The notes beneath the pieces were generated by a model that saw nothing but the letters and a program-made list of their open reading frames with translations, was not told the DNA's origin and did not search any database. This document shows positions 51,861-61,535 of a stretch of 64,000 bases of DNA, piece by piece. This DNA comes from an uncultured Acetobacteraceae bacterium (GTDB lineage: Bacteria; Pseudomonadota; Alphaproteobacteria; Acetobacterales; Acetobacteraceae), in NCBI GenBank assembly GCA_903895595.1, contig CAITUP010000138.1:27912-91911 (forward strand), in the 5' to 3' direction. Both the position numbers and the translations under genes were made by a program. The stretch's first letter is position 1. Every line of letters begins with the position of its first letter.

Positions 51861-53042
51861 TCAGATAATGCCGCGCGCCCGATAATCCGCGATCGCGGCA
51901 CCGCTGTAGCCCAGCTCTGCCAAGATCGCGTCCGTATGCTGCCCGAGGTCCGGCGTCGGCCCCAAAGCGTCCGGCTGCGGCGCATCGCTCATGTTGATCG
52001 GCTGCCCCACCACCTTGATATCGCCGAGAACAGGATGATGCACGGTGCGCGCGATCCCCAAATGCTGCGTTTGCGGTTCGGCGAAGGTCATGGCGATATC
52101 GTTGATAGGCCCGCACGGCACGCCGGCTTCGTTAATGACCTTCAACCAATGCGCGCTGGGCTTCGTGCGCGTGATCTTGCCGATGTCTTCGTTGACTTGC
52201 TTCCGGTTTTTCGACCGCAACCCACCGGTCGCGTAGTCCGGGTTGGATAAAGCCGCTTCCCAGCCGATCGCCTTGCAGAACCGCTCCCACAGCCCCTGCC
52301 CCGAGGCGGCGATGTTGATGTGCCCGTCTTCCGTCGGAAACACCCCGGTCGGAATCCCCGTGGGGTGATCGTTGCCGGCCTGCCCCGGAACCTCGTGTGC
52401 CATCAGCCAGCGGGAGGCCTGGAAATCCAGCATGAAAATCTGCGATTCCAGCAGCGAGGTATGCACCCACTGGCCTTTGCCCGTCTGCGCCCGCTGCATC
52501 AGCGCCAGCAGAATGGCCTGCGACAGGAAAATGCCCGAGGTCAGATCGGCGATCGGAATACCCACCCGCACCGGCCCCTGCCCCGGCAGGCCGGTGATCG
52601 ACATCAACCCGCCCATGCCCTGCGCAATCTGATCCACACCCGGCCGCGTCGCATCCGGCCCGCTCTGCCCGAAGCCGGAAATCGATCCGTAGACGATCCG
52701 CGGATTCACTTTCGCAAGTGTTTCGTAATCCACCTTCAGCCGGAATTTCACGTCGGAGCGGTAATTCTCCACCACCACATCGGCGGTTTCCGCGAGCTTC
52801 ATGAAGATCGCATGCGCTTCTGGCGTCTTCAGGTTCAGCGTCATGCCGCGTTTGTTGCGATGCAGGTTCTGGAAATCGAACCCATGCCGGTTGCCGCCGA
52901 CGACGTCGCCCTTCGCCTCCCCCGGCGGTTCGATCTTGATGACATCGGCGCCCCAATCGGCGAGCTGCCGCACGCACGTCGGCCCGGCGCGATGGGCGGT
53001 CAGATCGAGGACTTTCAGGCCTGCGAGTGGCAACGTGGCCAT
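51861..53042 (-). CDS. CaiB/BaiF family CoA transferase
   Basis: Class III CoA transferase of 393 residues that moves CoA between carboxylic acids. The N-terminus LAGLKVLDLTAHRAGPTCVRQLADWGADVIKIEPP and the RNKRGMTLNLKTPEA segment are diagnostic. The catalytic Asp usually lies near DQIAQGMGG. It forms an operon with the MetE-like gene downstream. Start at MATLPLAG with AAGGAG upstream. A CitE-like lyase gene lies nearby on the other strand, fitting CoA-ester catabolism. Confidence 0.9.
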   Translation of the reverse strand: MATLPLAGLKVLDLTAHRAGPTCVRQLADWGADVIKIEPPGEAKGDVVGGNRHGFDFQNLHRNKRGMTLNLKTPEAHAIFMKLAETADVVVENYRSDVKFRLKVDYETLAKVNPRIVYGSISGFGQSGPDATRPGVDQIAQGMGGLMSITGLPGQGPVRVGIPIADLTSGIFLSQAILLALMQRAQTGKGQWVHTSLLESQIFMLDFQASRWLMAHEVPGQAGNDHPTGIPTGVFPTEDGHINIAASGQGLWERFCKAIGWEAALSNPDYATGGLRSKNRKQVNEDIGKITRTKPSAHWLKVINEAGVPCGPINDIAMTFAEPQTQHLGIARTVHHPVLGDIKVVGQPINMSDAPQPDALGPTPDLGQHTDAILAELGYSGAAIADYRARGII

Positions 53043-53150
53043 GGCAAATGCTCCTTGGACGTGGGTGCGATTGCCCACATCATCCGCCAGGACCGGTCGG
53101 TTGCACAGGGGGGAGGCGAACATGGTAAGCTGCCGCGACAGGAGCAAGCC

Positions 53151-53693
53151 ATGGCCCAACGCCTCAACCGCACAGAGTACCATCGGTGGTCCGAAGGCCA
53201 GGAGGGCCGTTACGAGCGGATCGCGGGCGAACCCGTCGCGATGGCCCCCGAACGCGCGATGCACGTCCGCCTCAAAAGTCGTGTTTGGGCGACGCTGGAT
53301 CGCACCATTCGCGCGGCGGGCCTTGACTGCGAGGCGTTGGCGGATGGCCTGACGGTCGAAATCGACGACGATACCGATTACGAGCCGGACGTTATCGTGC
53401 ATTGCGGCCCGCCAGTCCACCCCGATGCCACGGTCGCCAGCAATCCCGTCGTCGTCGTGGAAGTCCTGCCGCCCTCCACGCAATCGATCGACACCACCGA
53501 CAAGCTCGCCGATTACTTCCGTGTCCCCTCCATCCAGCATTATCTGATCGTCCGAGCCCGCCGCCGCGAAATCGTGCACCATTTTCGAAGGGGGGACGAA
53601 ATCGGTTGCCGCATCGTCGATATTGGGACCATCCAGCTCGACCCACCCGGAATCGCCCTCCCGATCGACGACGTCTATACGGGGATCATGTAA
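53151..53693 (+). CDS. Uma2 (DUF820) family putative nuclease
   Basis: Putative restriction-endonuclease-like protein of 180 residues, PD-(D/E)xK fold. YEPDVIVHCG supplies the Asp, VVVVEVLPPSTQSIDTTDKLADYF the E-x-V/K part, and SIQHYLIV the end strand. The N-terminus YHRWSEGQEGRYERIAGEPVAM is typical. Uma2 proteins are abundant in some bacteria and have no settled role. Good ribosome site (AGGAG). It lies between CoA-transferase and CitE-like genes without an obvious link. Confidence 0.85.
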   Translation: MAQRLNRTEYHRWSEGQEGRYERIAGEPVAMAPERAMHVRLKSRVWATLDRTIRAAGLDCEALADGLTVEIDDDTDYEPDVIVHCGPPVHPDATVASNPVVVVEVLPPSTQSIDTTDKLADYFRVPSIQHYLIVRARRREIVHHFRRGDEIGCRIVDIGTIQLDPPGIALPIDDVYTGIM

Positions 53694-53721
53694 CCAAGTT
53701 CCGACCGGAGTCCCCTCCCCC

Positions 53722-54603
53722 ATGTGGCCCATTCGTTCCGCCCTGTATCTCCCCGCCCACCGCCGCGACTGGGTCGCCAAGGGCATCCGCGTCAAACCCG
53801 GCGCCGTGATCCTGGACATCGAGGACTCCGTCCCGCCCCAGTTCAAGCCCCAAGCGATGTCCTTCCTGAAGGACGAAATCCGCGAACTCCGCGAAGCCAA
53901 CATCGGCGCCATCGTCCGCGTCCAGCCCATCCACGACGGCACACCGCACGAGGTCGAAGCCGCCGTCACCGAGGGGCTGACCGCGCTGATCATACCCAAG
54001 GTGCTCTCCCCCGACGACGTCCGCAAAATGGCGGATATCCTCAGCTACGCCGAGGGCCGAGCCGGTGTCGCGCATGGCAGCGTCGGCCTGCTGCCGCTGC
54101 CGGAAACGCCGGAGGCCATGTACGACGCCCGCGACATCGCCAAAGCCAGCAGTCGCGTCCGCGGCATCCACGGCGCCCTCAGCGGCCCGGTATCCGGCGA
54201 CCTCGCCCGCGCCTTTGGATTCCGAGCGACCAGCGAGGGCCTGGAACAGATGTATCTCGCGTCCAAGCTGGTGCTCGACAGCCGGGCCGGCGGGGCGAAC
54301 TACCCCATCGCCGCCGCCTTCGGCACCCCGGCCGCCGACCTCGACGCCGTCGAACGCCTGATCCGCCGCGCCCGCGACTTCGGCTACACCGGCGTCGCGG
54401 TGATGCACCCGACCCATGTCACCGTCGCCAACGCCGTCTACAAACCCACCCCGGAAGAAGTCGCCTACTACGAAGGCCTGCTTGCGGCGTTCGAAGCGGC
54501 AGAGAAAGCCGGGCTCGGCGCGGTGAGCTACCAGGGCGCCATGGTCGACTATGCCATGCTGCCCTTGGCGCTGGAGGTACTCGCGGACGCGAAAAGAGGC
54601 TAA
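53722..54603 (+). CDS. HpcH/HpaI aldolase / CitE-like lyase
   Basis: CoA-ester or hydroxy-acid lyase of 293 residues, citrate lyase beta/malyl-CoA lyase type. SALYLPAHRRDWVAKG is at the N-terminus, ILDIEDSVPP carries metal-binding acids, VRVQPIHDG holds the catalytic Arg region, and ALIIPKVLSPDDVRK follows. TIM barrel, cytoplasmic. Start at MWPIRSAL; the longer frame overlaps the Uma2 gene. It may act with the neighbouring CoA transferase in a catabolic route (inference). Confidence 0.88.
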   Translation: MWPIRSALYLPAHRRDWVAKGIRVKPGAVILDIEDSVPPQFKPQAMSFLKDEIRELREANIGAIVRVQPIHDGTPHEVEAAVTEGLTALIIPKVLSPDDVRKMADILSYAEGRAGVAHGSVGLLPLPETPEAMYDARDIAKASSRVRGIHGALSGPVSGDLARAFGFRATSEGLEQMYLASKLVLDSRAGGANYPIAAAFGTPAADLDAVERLIRRARDFGYTGVAVMHPTHVTVANAVYKPTPEEVAYYEGLLAAFEAAEKAGLGAVSYQGAMVDYAMLPLALEVLADAKRG

Positions 54604-54684
54604 TTCCCGCAAAAAATCGGCGGCGCGTTAACCTTTTATCAACCATTGCTCCGGTACACTCGGCTGCCATCAGAAAGGCGCCGC

Positions 54685-55788
54685 GTGTCCGACCTCCGTC
54701 TGCCTCCGATCCAACCCTACCATCCCACGACCTTTCAGGAACGTGGGGTGTTGGTGCCGTTCACCACCCCGCTGCTGGGCGGCACCCGCGCGCGTCCATC
54801 GGAAAAATTCGGGCTGGATCTGGTCATTCCCAACCCATCGGGCGGCCCCGGGGTCTATATCCTGAGCTGGACCAGCATCGACGCGCTCTGCCGCCCCACC
54901 ATTCACGACCGGCAGCTCAGCGAGCGGATCGCCACGATCCCCAGCGTCGCCCCCAGCACCATCCGCCGCGTCGCGCGGGAAGTCGCGGCGGAGGGGCTGG
55001 CCGGCGAGGAAGCCCGTCTGGCCGCCCTGAACGCCAGCGATACCGACAAGAACGACCGCACCGTCACCAACTTCCTGCTGCTGATGCAGCTGATCCAACA
55101 GGTCGGCCTGTTCCGCGACGCCGGCCCGAGCGATCCGGACATGGAAACGCGCGCGCGCCTCACGGTTGCCCGGATCGCGCCGCGGGTCGGCCGCTCGCCG
55201 GACTGGATCGCAACCGCGCTCGAAGCCCTGGGCGATGTGTTCGCGCCGATCGGTGTGGCCGGACAGCCGACCCAGAGCCGGGTGCCGCGGCTCATCGCGA
55301 TGTTGCGCCGCACCTGCGCCGATCTCACGATCTGGAGCCGGCTGCAGCAGCAGGCTGACCACGTGGGCTATGTCGATATGATCTGTGCCGTCGCCGAACA
55401 CACCTTGGCAATCGCCGAAACCGGCATCGCGCAGACCCAGGCGATGACCGCCAATTTGCCCGATCTTCTGATGAAATGGGCGCGGGACCCCGACACCATC
55501 GTCCGCCTCGCCGCCCGCCCGGAATGGCTGCTCGATGGCTGGGATCAGATTTGCCACATCTGGGATGAAGCGAAGGACGACGCCGCCTGCCGCGCCGCGC
55601 TGATCGAAATCGCGCTGCTCGTGCCAGTGCTGCCGCGGGAAGCGCGTGATTGGGCCGACCTGGAGCTGGAAAGCGACCCAAAGGCGCGCTGGCGACGCAC
55701 GATCCCGTTGAACGAAGATTGGCGCACCGGCGGCAAGGTGTTCGAGCTGATCGCGCGCAACGAACGCATTTTGGCCGCGACATGCTGA
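54685..55788 (+). CDS. hypothetical protein, all-helical, 367 aa
   Basis: I recognise no family. The N-terminus (SDLRLPPIQPYHP, ERGVLVPFTTPLLGGTRARP) is Pro-rich and extended; the rest is predicted helical with Ala/Leu/Asp. No signal peptide, membrane helix or catalytic motif. The GTG at 54685 is preferred because AGAAAGG lies before it. The next gene starts 23 bases after its stop, so the two likely work together. Possibly a lineage-specific protein of Acetobacteraceae. Confidence 0.7.
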   Translation: MSDLRLPPIQPYHPTTFQERGVLVPFTTPLLGGTRARPSEKFGLDLVIPNPSGGPGVYILSWTSIDALCRPTIHDRQLSERIATIPSVAPSTIRRVAREVAAEGLAGEEARLAALNASDTDKNDRTVTNFLLLMQLIQQVGLFRDAGPSDPDMETRARLTVARIAPRVGRSPDWIATALEALGDVFAPIGVAGQPTQSRVPRLIAMLRRTCADLTIWSRLQQQADHVGYVDMICAVAEHTLAIAETGIAQTQAMTANLPDLLMKWARDPDTIVRLAARPEWLLDGWDQICHIWDEAKDDAACRAALIEIALLVPVLPREARDWADLELESDPKARWRRTIPLNEDWRTGGKVFELIARNERILAATC

Positions 55789-55811
55789 TGCATCCCAGGA
55801 GTAAGCGAACG

Positions 55812-57077
55812 ATGCCCGACAAAGCCACTGCCCAGCGGGCCGCGGAAACGCGTGCGATCCGTCACGAAGTGGCGGATGCCGGCGACGAAAAAATACTGCG
55901 CATCGTGGCCTTGCTCGACCGGTCATCCGCCCCGGCCGGCGCTCAGGCGATTCTCGATCCCTTGCGCCCCCGCCTCGCCGCCTTACGTCCGTCGCGGCCA
56001 TTGCGGTTCGAACGGCTGCTGTTCATGCCCTTCGGGTCGCTGGTGGTGCCGGCGCTGGCGTGGCGACCGGACAAGCCGGCCATTCCACGCGGAACGCTGA
56101 TGTCCTTCGGGCAGACGGTGCGCGCCGGGCTGAATGCGATATCCGCCGACATCGACCGCATCATCCAGGACAAAACCACGCACGATACCGCCGCCGTCAT
56201 GGAGGCCGGAGAGATTCTATGGTCGCGCGCGGCGGATTATCTGGCGGATACCCCCGACCCGGTCGGCTGGGACGCGACCGGACTGCCCGCCACCGTTTAT
56301 CCGGGTCTGGCGCGCGCCATCGCGTCGGTGCTGCGTCGAGCGCTCGATCTGCGCGGCATGGTGCGCGACGCCGCGATCGGGGCAACCGGTCCTAACGAAG
56401 CCGCGCTGCGCCGCCTGTTCGAGGGAATCGCCAAGGAATCGGCCGTGGGCTGCGGCATGCTCGTCACGCTTCTCCTGGAGGAACTGCCGCATGCCGCGAC
56501 GCATCTGCGGCTGCTGCTGGCCGCTGGCAGCGGCACGCCGGAATGGGCGGTCCTGCGGCAAAGCATGGAACGCGGCGTCGACGATCTGCTGACCCAAATG
56601 GAACAGCCAACGGGTTTCGAAGACGAAATCCGCCACGCCCCCTTGCAGGAGATCGGGCGGGAAGTCGCGCGCATCTCGGCCTTGTTGCGCGACATCGAAG
56701 CCGAACCCGACACCGCCAAACACCGGCCGCGTCTGTATGCCATCCGCACCAAACTGGATGCCTTGTGTCGTCAGCGCTTCGACGCCGGCCTGACGGACCG
56801 GCTCGTCGCGCCTTTGTCGTCGCCAACTCGCGCGGTCGATGGTTCGACGCAATCCGGCATGGAGACATCGGTGCGGGACCTGCGCGTCCTGGAAACCGCC
56901 GCGCGCGATATCGGAAGCGCCAGCCACTATCGGGCCCAACTGGAAAAAGCGACCGCGACCGTTAGTGCCGCGGTGGCCGCCGGCATCCTGACCCCGATGC
57001 GCCAGGTGCGGCTGGTCGAGCTGCTCGCCGGACCCGAAGCCGCCGACGCGCTCTACCGCAGCTTCCGCACCGCCTGA
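55812..57077 (+). CDS. hypothetical protein, helical, 421 aa
   Basis: Unrecognised cytoplasmic protein of 421 residues, predicted almost wholly helical. A short central segment LRFERLLFMPFGSLVVPALAW is the only hydrophobic stretch and may be a buried helix rather than a membrane span. Repeated Arg/Glu-rich helices occur near the C-terminus. No known catalytic motif. It is the second gene of a pair with the 367-residue protein upstream; aminopeptidase N follows after about 60 bases. Confidence 0.7.
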   Translation: MPDKATAQRAAETRAIRHEVADAGDEKILRIVALLDRSSAPAGAQAILDPLRPRLAALRPSRPLRFERLLFMPFGSLVVPALAWRPDKPAIPRGTLMSFGQTVRAGLNAISADIDRIIQDKTTHDTAAVMEAGEILWSRAADYLADTPDPVGWDATGLPATVYPGLARAIASVLRRALDLRGMVRDAAIGATGPNEAALRRLFEGIAKESAVGCGMLVTLLLEELPHAATHLRLLLAAGSGTPEWAVLRQSMERGVDDLLTQMEQPTGFEDEIRHAPLQEIGREVARISALLRDIEAEPDTAKHRPRLYAIRTKLDALCRQRFDAGLTDRLVAPLSSPTRAVDGSTQSGMETSVRDLRVLETAARDIGSASHYRAQLEKATATVSAAVAAGILTPMRQVRLVELLAGPEAADALYRSFRTA

Positions 57078-57134
57078 TGCCTAAACGCTGGGTTCGTGCG
57101 AACATGGCGGCGTTCGCACGACGGAGACCGCGCC

Positions 57135-59753
57135 ATGCCCAACGATGCCGCCCCGCAACCCATCCTGCTGTCCGACTACCGCCCGCCCGCCTTCCGCGTG
57201 GATACGGTCGATCTGTCGTTCGACCTGCATGAAACCGCGACCGTGGTCCGGTCCCGCCTGTCGGTGCGGCGAGATGGCGACAGTGCGGACATGCATCTGA
57301 ACGGGGAAGCGCTGACCCTGCTGTCCATCGCCCGCGATGGCGTTGCGCTGACGCCTGACCAATACCGCGTCGAACCCCACGGGCTGACCGTCCTGGGGAT
57401 GCCCGCCGCCTGCGTGCTGGAAATCGCGGTCCAAATCGATCCCAAGGGCAACAGCGAACTCAGTGGCCTGTACCTGTCCAACGGCAGCTACTTCACCCAG
57501 TGCGAGGCCGAGGGTTTTCGGCGGATCACCTATTTCCCCGACCGTCCCGGCGTGATGGCGCGCTTCACATCCACGATCGCCGCCGACAAGGCCGCCGTCC
57601 CGGTGATGCTGTCGAACGGCAATCCCGGCGCCGTGGAGGACCTCGGCGACGGCCGCCACCGCGTGATGTGGACCGATCCGCACCCGAAACCCTGTTATCT
57701 GTTCGCGCTGGTCGCGGGCGACCTCGTCGCGGTGAAGGATAATTTCACCACGAAATCCGGGCGCCACGTCGATCTGGGCGTCTACGTCCGCCGCGGCGAT
57801 GAGGACCGGTGCGCCCATGCCATGGTGTCGCTGAAGAAGTCCATGACCTGGGACGAGGACGTGTTCGGCCTGGAATACGACCTGGATGTCTTCAACATCG
57901 CCGCCGTGTCCGATTTCAACATGGGCGCGATGGAGAACAAGGGTCTCAATGTTTTCAACACCAAATATGTGCTGGCGCGCCCCGACACCGCGACCGATGT
58001 CGATTACCAGGGCATCGAGGCCGTCATCGCGCATGAGTATTTCCACAACTGGACCGGCAACCGCGTCACCTGCCGCGACTGGTTCCAGTTGTCGTTGAAA
58101 GAAGGCCTCACGGTCTACCGCGATCAGGAATTCTCCGCCGATCAGGGCAGCCGAGCGGTGAAGCGGATCGGGGACGTGCGGGTATTGCGGGCGATGCAAT
58201 TCCGGGAAGACAGCGGGCCGCTGGCACACCCGGTGCAGCCCGCGAGCTACCTCGCGATCGACAATTTCTACACACCCACGGTCTACAACAAAGGCGCCGA
58301 AGTGATCCGCATGATGGCCACCATCATCGGCAAAGCTGCCTTCCGTCGCGGCATGGATTTGTATTTCGCTCGGCATGACAATCAGGCCGTGACGATCGAC
58401 GATTTCGTCGCCGCGATGCAGGATGCCTCGGGCGTCGATCTGACCGAGTTCAAACGTTGGTACCATCAGGCCGGTACGCCTGAGATTGTCGTCACCGACG
58501 AATACGACCCCGCCGCGAAGCGGTATTCGCTGACGATCACGCAACGCACCCCGCCGACGCCGGGTCAGACCGACAAACAACCGGCCGTCATTCCGGTCGC
58601 GCTGGGGTTGCTGGACGGTAACGGCCAGGAGTTGCCGACGAAACTGGAAGGCGAAACCGAGGCACTGACCGGCACCCGTGTCGTTCTCGCCAACCGCACC
58701 GAGACCAAGTTCACGTTCGTGGAGGTCGCCAGCCCGCCGGTGCCGTCGCTGCTGCGCGGCTTCTCCGCCCCGGTGAAAATGTCCGGCATGTCGCGGGAGC
58801 GTCTGCAATTCCTCGCCGCGCACGACACCGATCCATTCGCGCGGTGGGAGGCCGGTCAGCAATATGCCACCGGCTTGCTGCTGGACATGGTCGCTTCCAT
58901 TCAGCGCGGCGAAACGCCGGTCGTGGAACCGGCGTTGATCCAGGCCATGGGCGCGACGCTCGACGGCGACGATCCCGCATTCGTGGCGGAGGCGCTGTCG
59001 CTGCCCGGCGAGGCGTTCCTGGCCGACCAGATGGCGGTGGTGGACCCTGACGCGATCCACGCGGCTCGGGATTTGGCGCGCCGCGCCATCGCCGCCGGCC
59101 TGCGCGACCGGTTGGCGGCGCTGTACGAAAAACTGACAGACAAAGGCCCTTACACCACCGACGGCGCCGCGGTCGGACGGCGGTCGTTGCGGAACGCGTG
59201 CCTTGCCTATTTATCGGCCGAGGGCGATCCCACGCGCGCCAAAGCCCAATTCGACGCCGGCGGGAACATGACCGACGTGCTGGCGGCGCTGTCCGTGCTG
59301 TCCGGCATCGAATGTCCGGACCGCACGCAGGCGTTGGGGGCGTTCCATGCGGCATGGCGGGACGATCCTCTGGTCCTGGACAAATGGTTCAGCCTGCAGG
59401 CGGTCTCGCCGTTGCCCGAAACGATGGCAGCCGTACGGGCGTTGGCCGCACACCCGGATTTCGATTTGCGCAACCCGAACCGCGTGCGATCTCTGGTGGG
59501 CAGTTTCGGGTTTAATCAGGTGCGTTTCCACGCGGCGGACGGATCGGGCTACCGCTTCCTGGCCGACATGATTATCCGGCTCGACCCCGCGAACCCGCAG
59601 ATCGCCGCGCGGATGGTGTCGCCGCTGGGGCAGTGGCGGCGGTTCGACGCCGGCCGGCAGGCGCTGATGAAAGCCGAGTTGGCGCGGATCGTCGCATTGG
59701 CGGGCGTGAGCAAAAATACGTTCGAGATGGCGTCGAAGAGTTTGGCGGAGTAA
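57135..59753 (+). CDS. pepN: aminopeptidase N
   Basis: M1 zinc metalloaminopeptidase of 872 residues, the usual E. coli PepN length, which removes N-terminal amino acids from peptides in the cytoplasm. The exopeptidase motif GAMEN is at 264-268, and the zinc motif HEYFH at 300-304 with the distal Glu in LKEGLTVYRD. No signal peptide. GGAG lies 9 bases before the ATG. A short palindrome follows the stop at 59764. Confidence 0.96.
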   Translation: MPNDAAPQPILLSDYRPPAFRVDTVDLSFDLHETATVVRSRLSVRRDGDSADMHLNGEALTLLSIARDGVALTPDQYRVEPHGLTVLGMPAACVLEIAVQIDPKGNSELSGLYLSNGSYFTQCEAEGFRRITYFPDRPGVMARFTSTIAADKAAVPVMLSNGNPGAVEDLGDGRHRVMWTDPHPKPCYLFALVAGDLVAVKDNFTTKSGRHVDLGVYVRRGDEDRCAHAMVSLKKSMTWDEDVFGLEYDLDVFNIAAVSDFNMGAMENKGLNVFNTKYVLARPDTATDVDYQGIEAVIAHEYFHNWTGNRVTCRDWFQLSLKEGLTVYRDQEFSADQGSRAVKRIGDVRVLRAMQFREDSGPLAHPVQPASYLAIDNFYTPTVYNKGAEVIRMMATIIGKAAFRRGMDLYFARHDNQAVTIDDFVAAMQDASGVDLTEFKRWYHQAGTPEIVVTDEYDPAAKRYSLTITQRTPPTPGQTDKQPAVIPVALGLLDGNGQELPTKLEGETEALTGTRVVLANRTETKFTFVEVASPPVPSLLRGFSAPVKMSGMSRERLQFLAAHDTDPFARWEAGQQYATGLLLDMVASIQRGETPVVEPALIQAMGATLDGDDPAFVAEALSLPGEAFLADQMAVVDPDAIHAARDLARRAIAAGLRDRLAALYEKLTDKGPYTTDGAAVGRRSLRNACLAYLSAEGDPTRAKAQFDAGGNMTDVLAALSVLSGIECPDRTQALGAFHAAWRDDPLVLDKWFSLQAVSPLPETMAAVRALAAHPDFDLRNPNRVRSLVGSFGFNQVRFHAADGSGYRFLADMIIRLDPANPQIAARMVSPLGQWRRFDAGRQALMKAELARIVALAGVSKNTFEMASKSLAE

Positions 59754-59763
59754 TGTCCCTGTT

Positions 59764-59794
59764 CGTCATCCCCGGACTTTTTCCGGGAATGACG
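59764..59794. repeat. 31-bp palindrome downstream of pepN
   Basis: CGTCAT...TCCGGGAATGACG forms an inverted repeat with about 12 paired positions and a T-rich loop (ACTTTTT). The terminal CGTCAT/ATGACG matches the ends of the 74-bp repeats elsewhere in the window, so it may belong to a related palindromic family. It could also slow transcription after pepN. Confidence 0.5.
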
Positions 59795-59853
59795 AGGTAA
59801 AAAAATCGGACAATGGTCGAACAGACCGGTTCGAGAAGAAACGGAGGAAACCC

Positions 59854-60846
59854 ATGGCCCAAACCAGCCGCTTTTCCGGTGCCGCCGACACCGCGTGGCT
59901 CGACCGCCTCGTGGAACCGATCCTGGAACCCGACCTGCCGATCGTCGATCCGCATCATCATCTGTGGGAGCGCGACGGCAATACCTATCTGATGCCGGAA
60001 CTCCTGACCGACATGAAAAGCGGCCACAACATCGTGGCGACGGTGTTCGAGGAATGCCATTCCATGTATCGAACGGACGGGCCGGAGGAAGAAGCCTCCC
60101 TCGGCGAAACCGAATTCGTCACCGGTTTGGCCTCGGATCGCGCGTGCCAACGCATGGTCGGGCGCGTCGATATGATGCTGGGCAGCCGAGCGAAGGGATT
60201 GCTGGAACGGCACATCGCCGTCAGCGGCGGACGGTTTACCGCGATCCGCCAGTCCACGGCCTGGGACGGATCGGACAAGGTGCACAAGGTCGTGCCGACG
60301 CCCGAAATGCTGCGTGATGTGACCTTCCGCCAGGGCGTCGCCTGCCTCGCGCCGTTGCACATCGCCTTCGATGCCTGGGTTTATCACCCGCAGATACAAG
60401 AGGTCGCGGAACTCGCCGCCGCCTTCCCGAACACGCAGATCGTGCTGAACCATGTCGGCAGCCCGATCCTCGGCGGGCCGTACGCCAGCATGCGGGACCA
60501 AGTGTTCGTGGATTGGAGGGCGTCGATGGCCGCTCTGTCCCGTCACCCCAATGTCACCGTCAAGCTGGGCGCATTGCCGATCCGCCTGCCCGGCTCCACC
60601 GCCAACCGCGACCTGCCGCCGTCGTCCGAGGAAGTGGCCACCGCTTGGCGCCCCTGGCTGGAGACCTGTATCGAATTGTTCGGCGCCGACCGCTGCATGT
60701 TCGAGAGCAATTTCCCGGTGCAAAAGCGCTGGTGCTCCTACGCCGTGGTATGGAACGCGTTCAAGCGCATCGCGTCCGGCGCATCGGCGGCGGAAAAGGC
60801 CGCGCTGTTCGCGGGGACGGCTTCGCGCGTCTACCGTCTGGATTGA
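59854..60846 (+). CDS. amidohydrolase family protein (Amidohydro_2)
   Basis: Metal-dependent hydrolase/decarboxylase of 330 residues with a TIM barrel. DPHHHLWERDG gives the first metal histidines, LNHVGSPILGG the middle His region, and MFESNFPVQKRW the late acidic end. It resembles lactonase/2-pyrone-dicarboxylate-lactonase-like members. Start supported by GGAGG. The TenA gene begins 13 bases after its stop, suggesting co-transcription. Confidence 0.87.
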   Translation: MAQTSRFSGAADTAWLDRLVEPILEPDLPIVDPHHHLWERDGNTYLMPELLTDMKSGHNIVATVFEECHSMYRTDGPEEEASLGETEFVTGLASDRACQRMVGRVDMMLGSRAKGLLERHIAVSGGRFTAIRQSTAWDGSDKVHKVVPTPEMLRDVTFRQGVACLAPLHIAFDAWVYHPQIQEVAELAAAFPNTQIVLNHVGSPILGGPYASMRDQVFVDWRASMAALSRHPNVTVKLGALPIRLPGSTANRDLPPSSEEVATAWRPWLETCIELFGADRCMFESNFPVQKRWCSYAVVWNAFKRIASGASAAEKAALFAGTASRVYRLD

Positions 60847-60859
60847 GGGATTTCGTACA

Positions 60860-61531
60860 ATGGCAACATTCTCCGATCAGGTCTGGCAAAGCACCGCACC
60901 TCTGCGCGCGGCCATCCACGCCATGCCCTTCAATGCCGAACTCGCCGCCGGCACGCTCAGCCGAGAACGGTTCCATACGTATATTGTCCAGGATTCCCTG
61001 TATTTGTCCGACTACGCACGTGTGCTGGCATTGGCGGCCGCCCGCGGCCCCGATATGGCGGTGCTGCAAACATTCGCGCATTCCGCCCTTGGCGCCGTAT
61101 CGGTCGAACAAGCACTGCACGAACGCTATTTAAAGGAATTCGGCGTCGATCCGGCCATCGTGTCCGATACCGAACAATCCCCGGATTGCCTGGGCTACAC
61201 CAGCTTCCTGCTCGCCACCGCCTATCATGAACCGTGGGAGGTTTTGTTGGCCGCCCTGCTCCCCTGTTTTTGGCTGTATTGGGACGTCGGCCAGGCGATC
61301 GCTCGCACCGCCGCGCCGGACAATCCTTATCGCGCCTGGATCGACACCTACGCCGATGAGGGTTTCGGGAACGCCGTCCGAGCGGTCATCGCGCTGACGG
61401 ACAAAGCTGCCGAGGAAGCCTCGCCCGCCGTGCGACAGAAGATGACGACGGCGTTCGTAAGGTGCTGCCAATACGAATGGCTTTTCTGGGATGGCGCTTA
61501 CCGGCAGCGGGTGTGGCCGACAGGAATGTAA
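60860..61531 (+). CDS. tenA: TenA family aminopyrimidine aminohydrolase
   Basis: TenA/thiaminase II-type protein of 223 residues that salvages thiamine pyrimidine breakdown products. The active-site Cys136 lies in LLPCFWLYWDVG, equivalent to Cys135 of B. subtilis TenA. FHTYIVQDSLYLSDYARVLA and YEWLFWDGAYRQ complete the pocket. Cytoplasmic. No thiamine-pyrophosphate riboswitch is visible upstream, and no thi genes are close, so it may be a salvage-only or TenA-E-like variant. Confidence 0.92.
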   Translation: MATFSDQVWQSTAPLRAAIHAMPFNAELAAGTLSRERFHTYIVQDSLYLSDYARVLALAAARGPDMAVLQTFAHSALGAVSVEQALHERYLKEFGVDPAIVSDTEQSPDCLGYTSFLLATAYHEPWEVLLAALLPCFWLYWDVGQAIARTAAPDNPYRAWIDTYADEGFGNAVRAVIALTDKAAEEASPAVRQKMTTAFVRCCQYEWLFWDGAYRQRVWPTGM

Positions 61532-61535
61532 GGCA

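Noticed and set aside
57081..59060. Long minus-strand frame (659 codons) opposite pepN
   Set aside because: Antisense shadow of a clear M1 aminopeptidase; composition is His/Arg/Gly-rich and no motif appears.
59764..59794. Strong intrinsic terminator after pepN
   Set aside because: The T-run lies in the loop, not after the stem, so it fits a dispersed palindrome better than a rho-independent terminator.
60847..60859. Thiamine-pyrophosphate riboswitch before tenA
   Set aside because: Only 13 bases separate tenA from the preceding gene, and no THI-box pattern is seen in or before the gap.
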